A stretch of DNA of 24,468 bases, taken from positions 1 to 24,468 of the forward strand of contig CBFDBC010000023.1 in NCBI GenBank assembly GCA_965602945.1, written 5' to 3'. Under the pieces are notes generated by a model, which searched no databases, had not been told where the DNA came from, and worked only from the letters and a program-made list of their open reading frames with translations. The position numbers and the translations under genes are program-made. The first letter of the stretch is position 1. Every line of letters begins with the position of its first letter. This DNA is from JAUXEH01 sp965602945 (GTDB taxonomy: Bacteria; Acidobacteriota; Aminicenantia; Aminicenantales; Aminicenantaceae). This document shows positions 23,431 to 24,468 of this stretch, piece after piece.

Positions 23431-24468
23431 ATGAAACTCAGGCAAGGATCGGGACTCATCGGAATACTCGCGGGGCTGGCCTTCATCCTGTGCAGCTGTT
23501 CTTCCGCACCCTATCCTGAGGGAGTGTACGCCGAACTTGAGACCGATAAGGGGCGGATCGTGCTGCAGCTCGAATTCGAAAAGACACCCGTGACAGTGGC
23601 CAATTTTGTGGGGCTGGCAGAAGGACGTCTCGAAAATGAGGCCCTGCCCATGGGGGCGCCCTATTTTGACGGAACCGTGTTCCACCGTGTCGTGCCCGGG
23701 CATGTGATCCAGGCCGGGAGCCCTGCCGGAGACGGTAATGGCGAGCTCGGCTATACCATCCCCAACGAGATCGCACCTGGACTCGGTCACGGCAGCGCCG
23801 GGATGCTGGGGATGGCCAATGGCGGGCCCCACACCAACGGCAGCCAGTTCTACATCACCCTGGGAGACCGCTCCTACCTGGACGGTGACTACACGGTTTT
23901 CGGCCATGTGATCCAGGGGATGGAGGTCGTGGAAGAGATCGTCCAGGGCGACATCGTCCACGAGATCCGGATCGTGCGCATCGGTAGGGAAGCCCGCGAT
24001 TTCAAGGTGAGTGAGGATAAGTTCCGCGGCATGGTGGAGGACGCCAAAAGAGCGGTGGCCGAGGCCGATTCGGCAAAACAGCGGAAGGAAGAAGCGATGA
24101 TCCTCAGCCGCTGGCCGGAGGCGGAAACGGCAGCCCAAGGTGTCCGATTCATCATCCTCCAGCCGGGCCGGGGTGCGAAGCCTGATGCCGGGCTGGAGCT
24201 GTCTTATACCGGACAGACGCTGGACGGGACTCGGTTCTGCAGCTCGCCCGACGGGACGCCACAGCCCGGTGACCAGGCACAATCCTTCGCATACGAACCA
24301 GGGAAGACCCGCGTCATCCCTGCCCTCGCAGAGGCGGTTAAAACCATGCGGTCCGGTGAAAGGCGGCTCCTGATCATCTCCGCGGCCCAGGGCTACGGGA
24401 CCTCAGGATTCTATGCCAGGCAGAAGGAAGGAGAGAAACGTTTCGTCATCTCGCCCAATACCACCTTG
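23431..24468 (+). CDS. Lipoprotein peptidyl-prolyl isomerase: cyclophilin-FKBP fusion (3' end outside the window)
   Basis: 346 codons are visible with no stop. A lipoprotein-like signal (MKLRQGSGLIGILAGLAFIL then CSC, Cys 21 or 23) is followed by a cyclophilin domain at about 31-187. Active-site residues are present in FHRVVPGHVIQAG (H85, R86, Q94), GSQFYITLGDRSYLDG (Q139, F140) and FGHVIQGMEVV. A charged helical linker (about 190-235) leads to an FKBP-type domain from about 237, with LELSYTGQTLDGTRF, VIPALAEAVKTMRSGERRLL and AAQGYG. The window ends in ISPNTTL, just before the expected last FKBP strand. Both domains catalyse proline cis-trans isomerisation, so the protein probably assists folding in the envelope. 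GGAGGC precedes ATG 23431. Confidence 0.88.
   Translation, partial: MKLRQGSGLIGILAGLAFILCSCSSAPYPEGVYAELETDKGRIVLQLEFEKTPVTVANFVGLAEGRLENEALPMGAPYFDGTVFHRVVPGHVIQAGSPAGDGNGELGYTIPNEIAPGLGHGSAGMLGMANGGPHTNGSQFYITLGDRSYLDGDYTVFGHVIQGMEVVEEIVQGDIVHEIRIVRIGREARDFKVSEDKFRGMVEDAKRAVAEADSAKQRKEEAMILSRWPEAETAAQGVRFIILQPGRGAKPDAGLELSYTGQTLDGTRFCSSPDGTPQPGDQAQSFAYEPGKTRVIPALAEAVKTMRSGERRLLIISAAQGYGTSGFYARQKEGEKRFVISPNTTL

Noticed and set aside
1..24468. CRISPR arrays, tRNA or rRNA genes, full insertion sequences
   Set aside because: I found no regularly spaced repeats, no cloverleaf-like or conserved rRNA segments and no transposase frames.

Overview
The window looks like chromosomal DNA of a GC-rich Gram-negative bacterium. 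The evidence is a TonB-dependent outer-membrane receptor ending in Phe, several lipoprotein-type signal peptides, and two ECF sigma/anti-sigma pairs. The mix of HEAT-repeat proteins, a secreted BNR/Asp-box protein, an M14 peptidase, a lipoprotein amidohydrolase and an Oar-like receptor resembles Acidobacteriota/Aminicenantes-type genomes. That placement rests on gene content only and is tentative.

Layout. 1-2050 (minus): the N-terminal part of ornithine carbamoyltransferase (argF, running off the left edge), an EamA/DMT permease, and a truncated second copy of an argF 5' end fused to unrelated sequence. 2054-5605 (plus): a four-gene operon in the order lhpA-lhpB-lhpF-lhpE, encoding a 4-hydroxyproline 2-epimerase and a three-subunit FAD/[2Fe-2S] D-hydroxyproline dehydrogenase. 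All three internal junctions are 4-base ATGA overlaps, and a TTGACA-N17-TAGCAT promoter lies upstream. 5636-13191 (minus): an ECF sigma factor, its zinc-finger anti-sigma factor, two exported HEAT-repeat proteins, a LiaF/toast-rack-like lipoprotein, and a large secreted BNR-repeat protein that has its own promoter. 13455-15152 (plus): a lipoprotein amidohydrolase.

15153-15446 is the most unusual non-coding stretch. It holds a roughly 130-nt structured RNA candidate closed by a 9-bp helix that begins directly after ATGA. It contains the motif AGGGCGAAGCTGTGG, which I recall from HEARO/IscB omega-RNA scaffolds. No iscB gene is present. A perfect 14-bp inverted repeat follows it directly.

15447-18549: a TonB-dependent receptor divergent from a TetR regulator, with an array of TTAAAC..GTTTAA-type operators over both predicted promoters. 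18623-20469 (minus): a second ECF sigma factor and a membrane-anchored LolA-like anti-sigma candidate. They are preceded by a sigma-E-type promoter (GGAACTT-N15-TCTGA) so close to the start codon that the mRNA would be almost leaderless. 20606-23230 (minus): a secreted M14 metallocarboxypeptidase. 23431-24468 (plus): a lipoprotein that fuses a cyclophilin to an FKBP domain, cut by the right edge.

Taken together, the window suggests a protein- and peptide-degrading heterotroph: hydroxyproline catabolism, exported peptidase and amidohydrolase, outer-membrane uptake, envelope folding factors and envelope-sensing sigma circuits. That lifestyle is inference.
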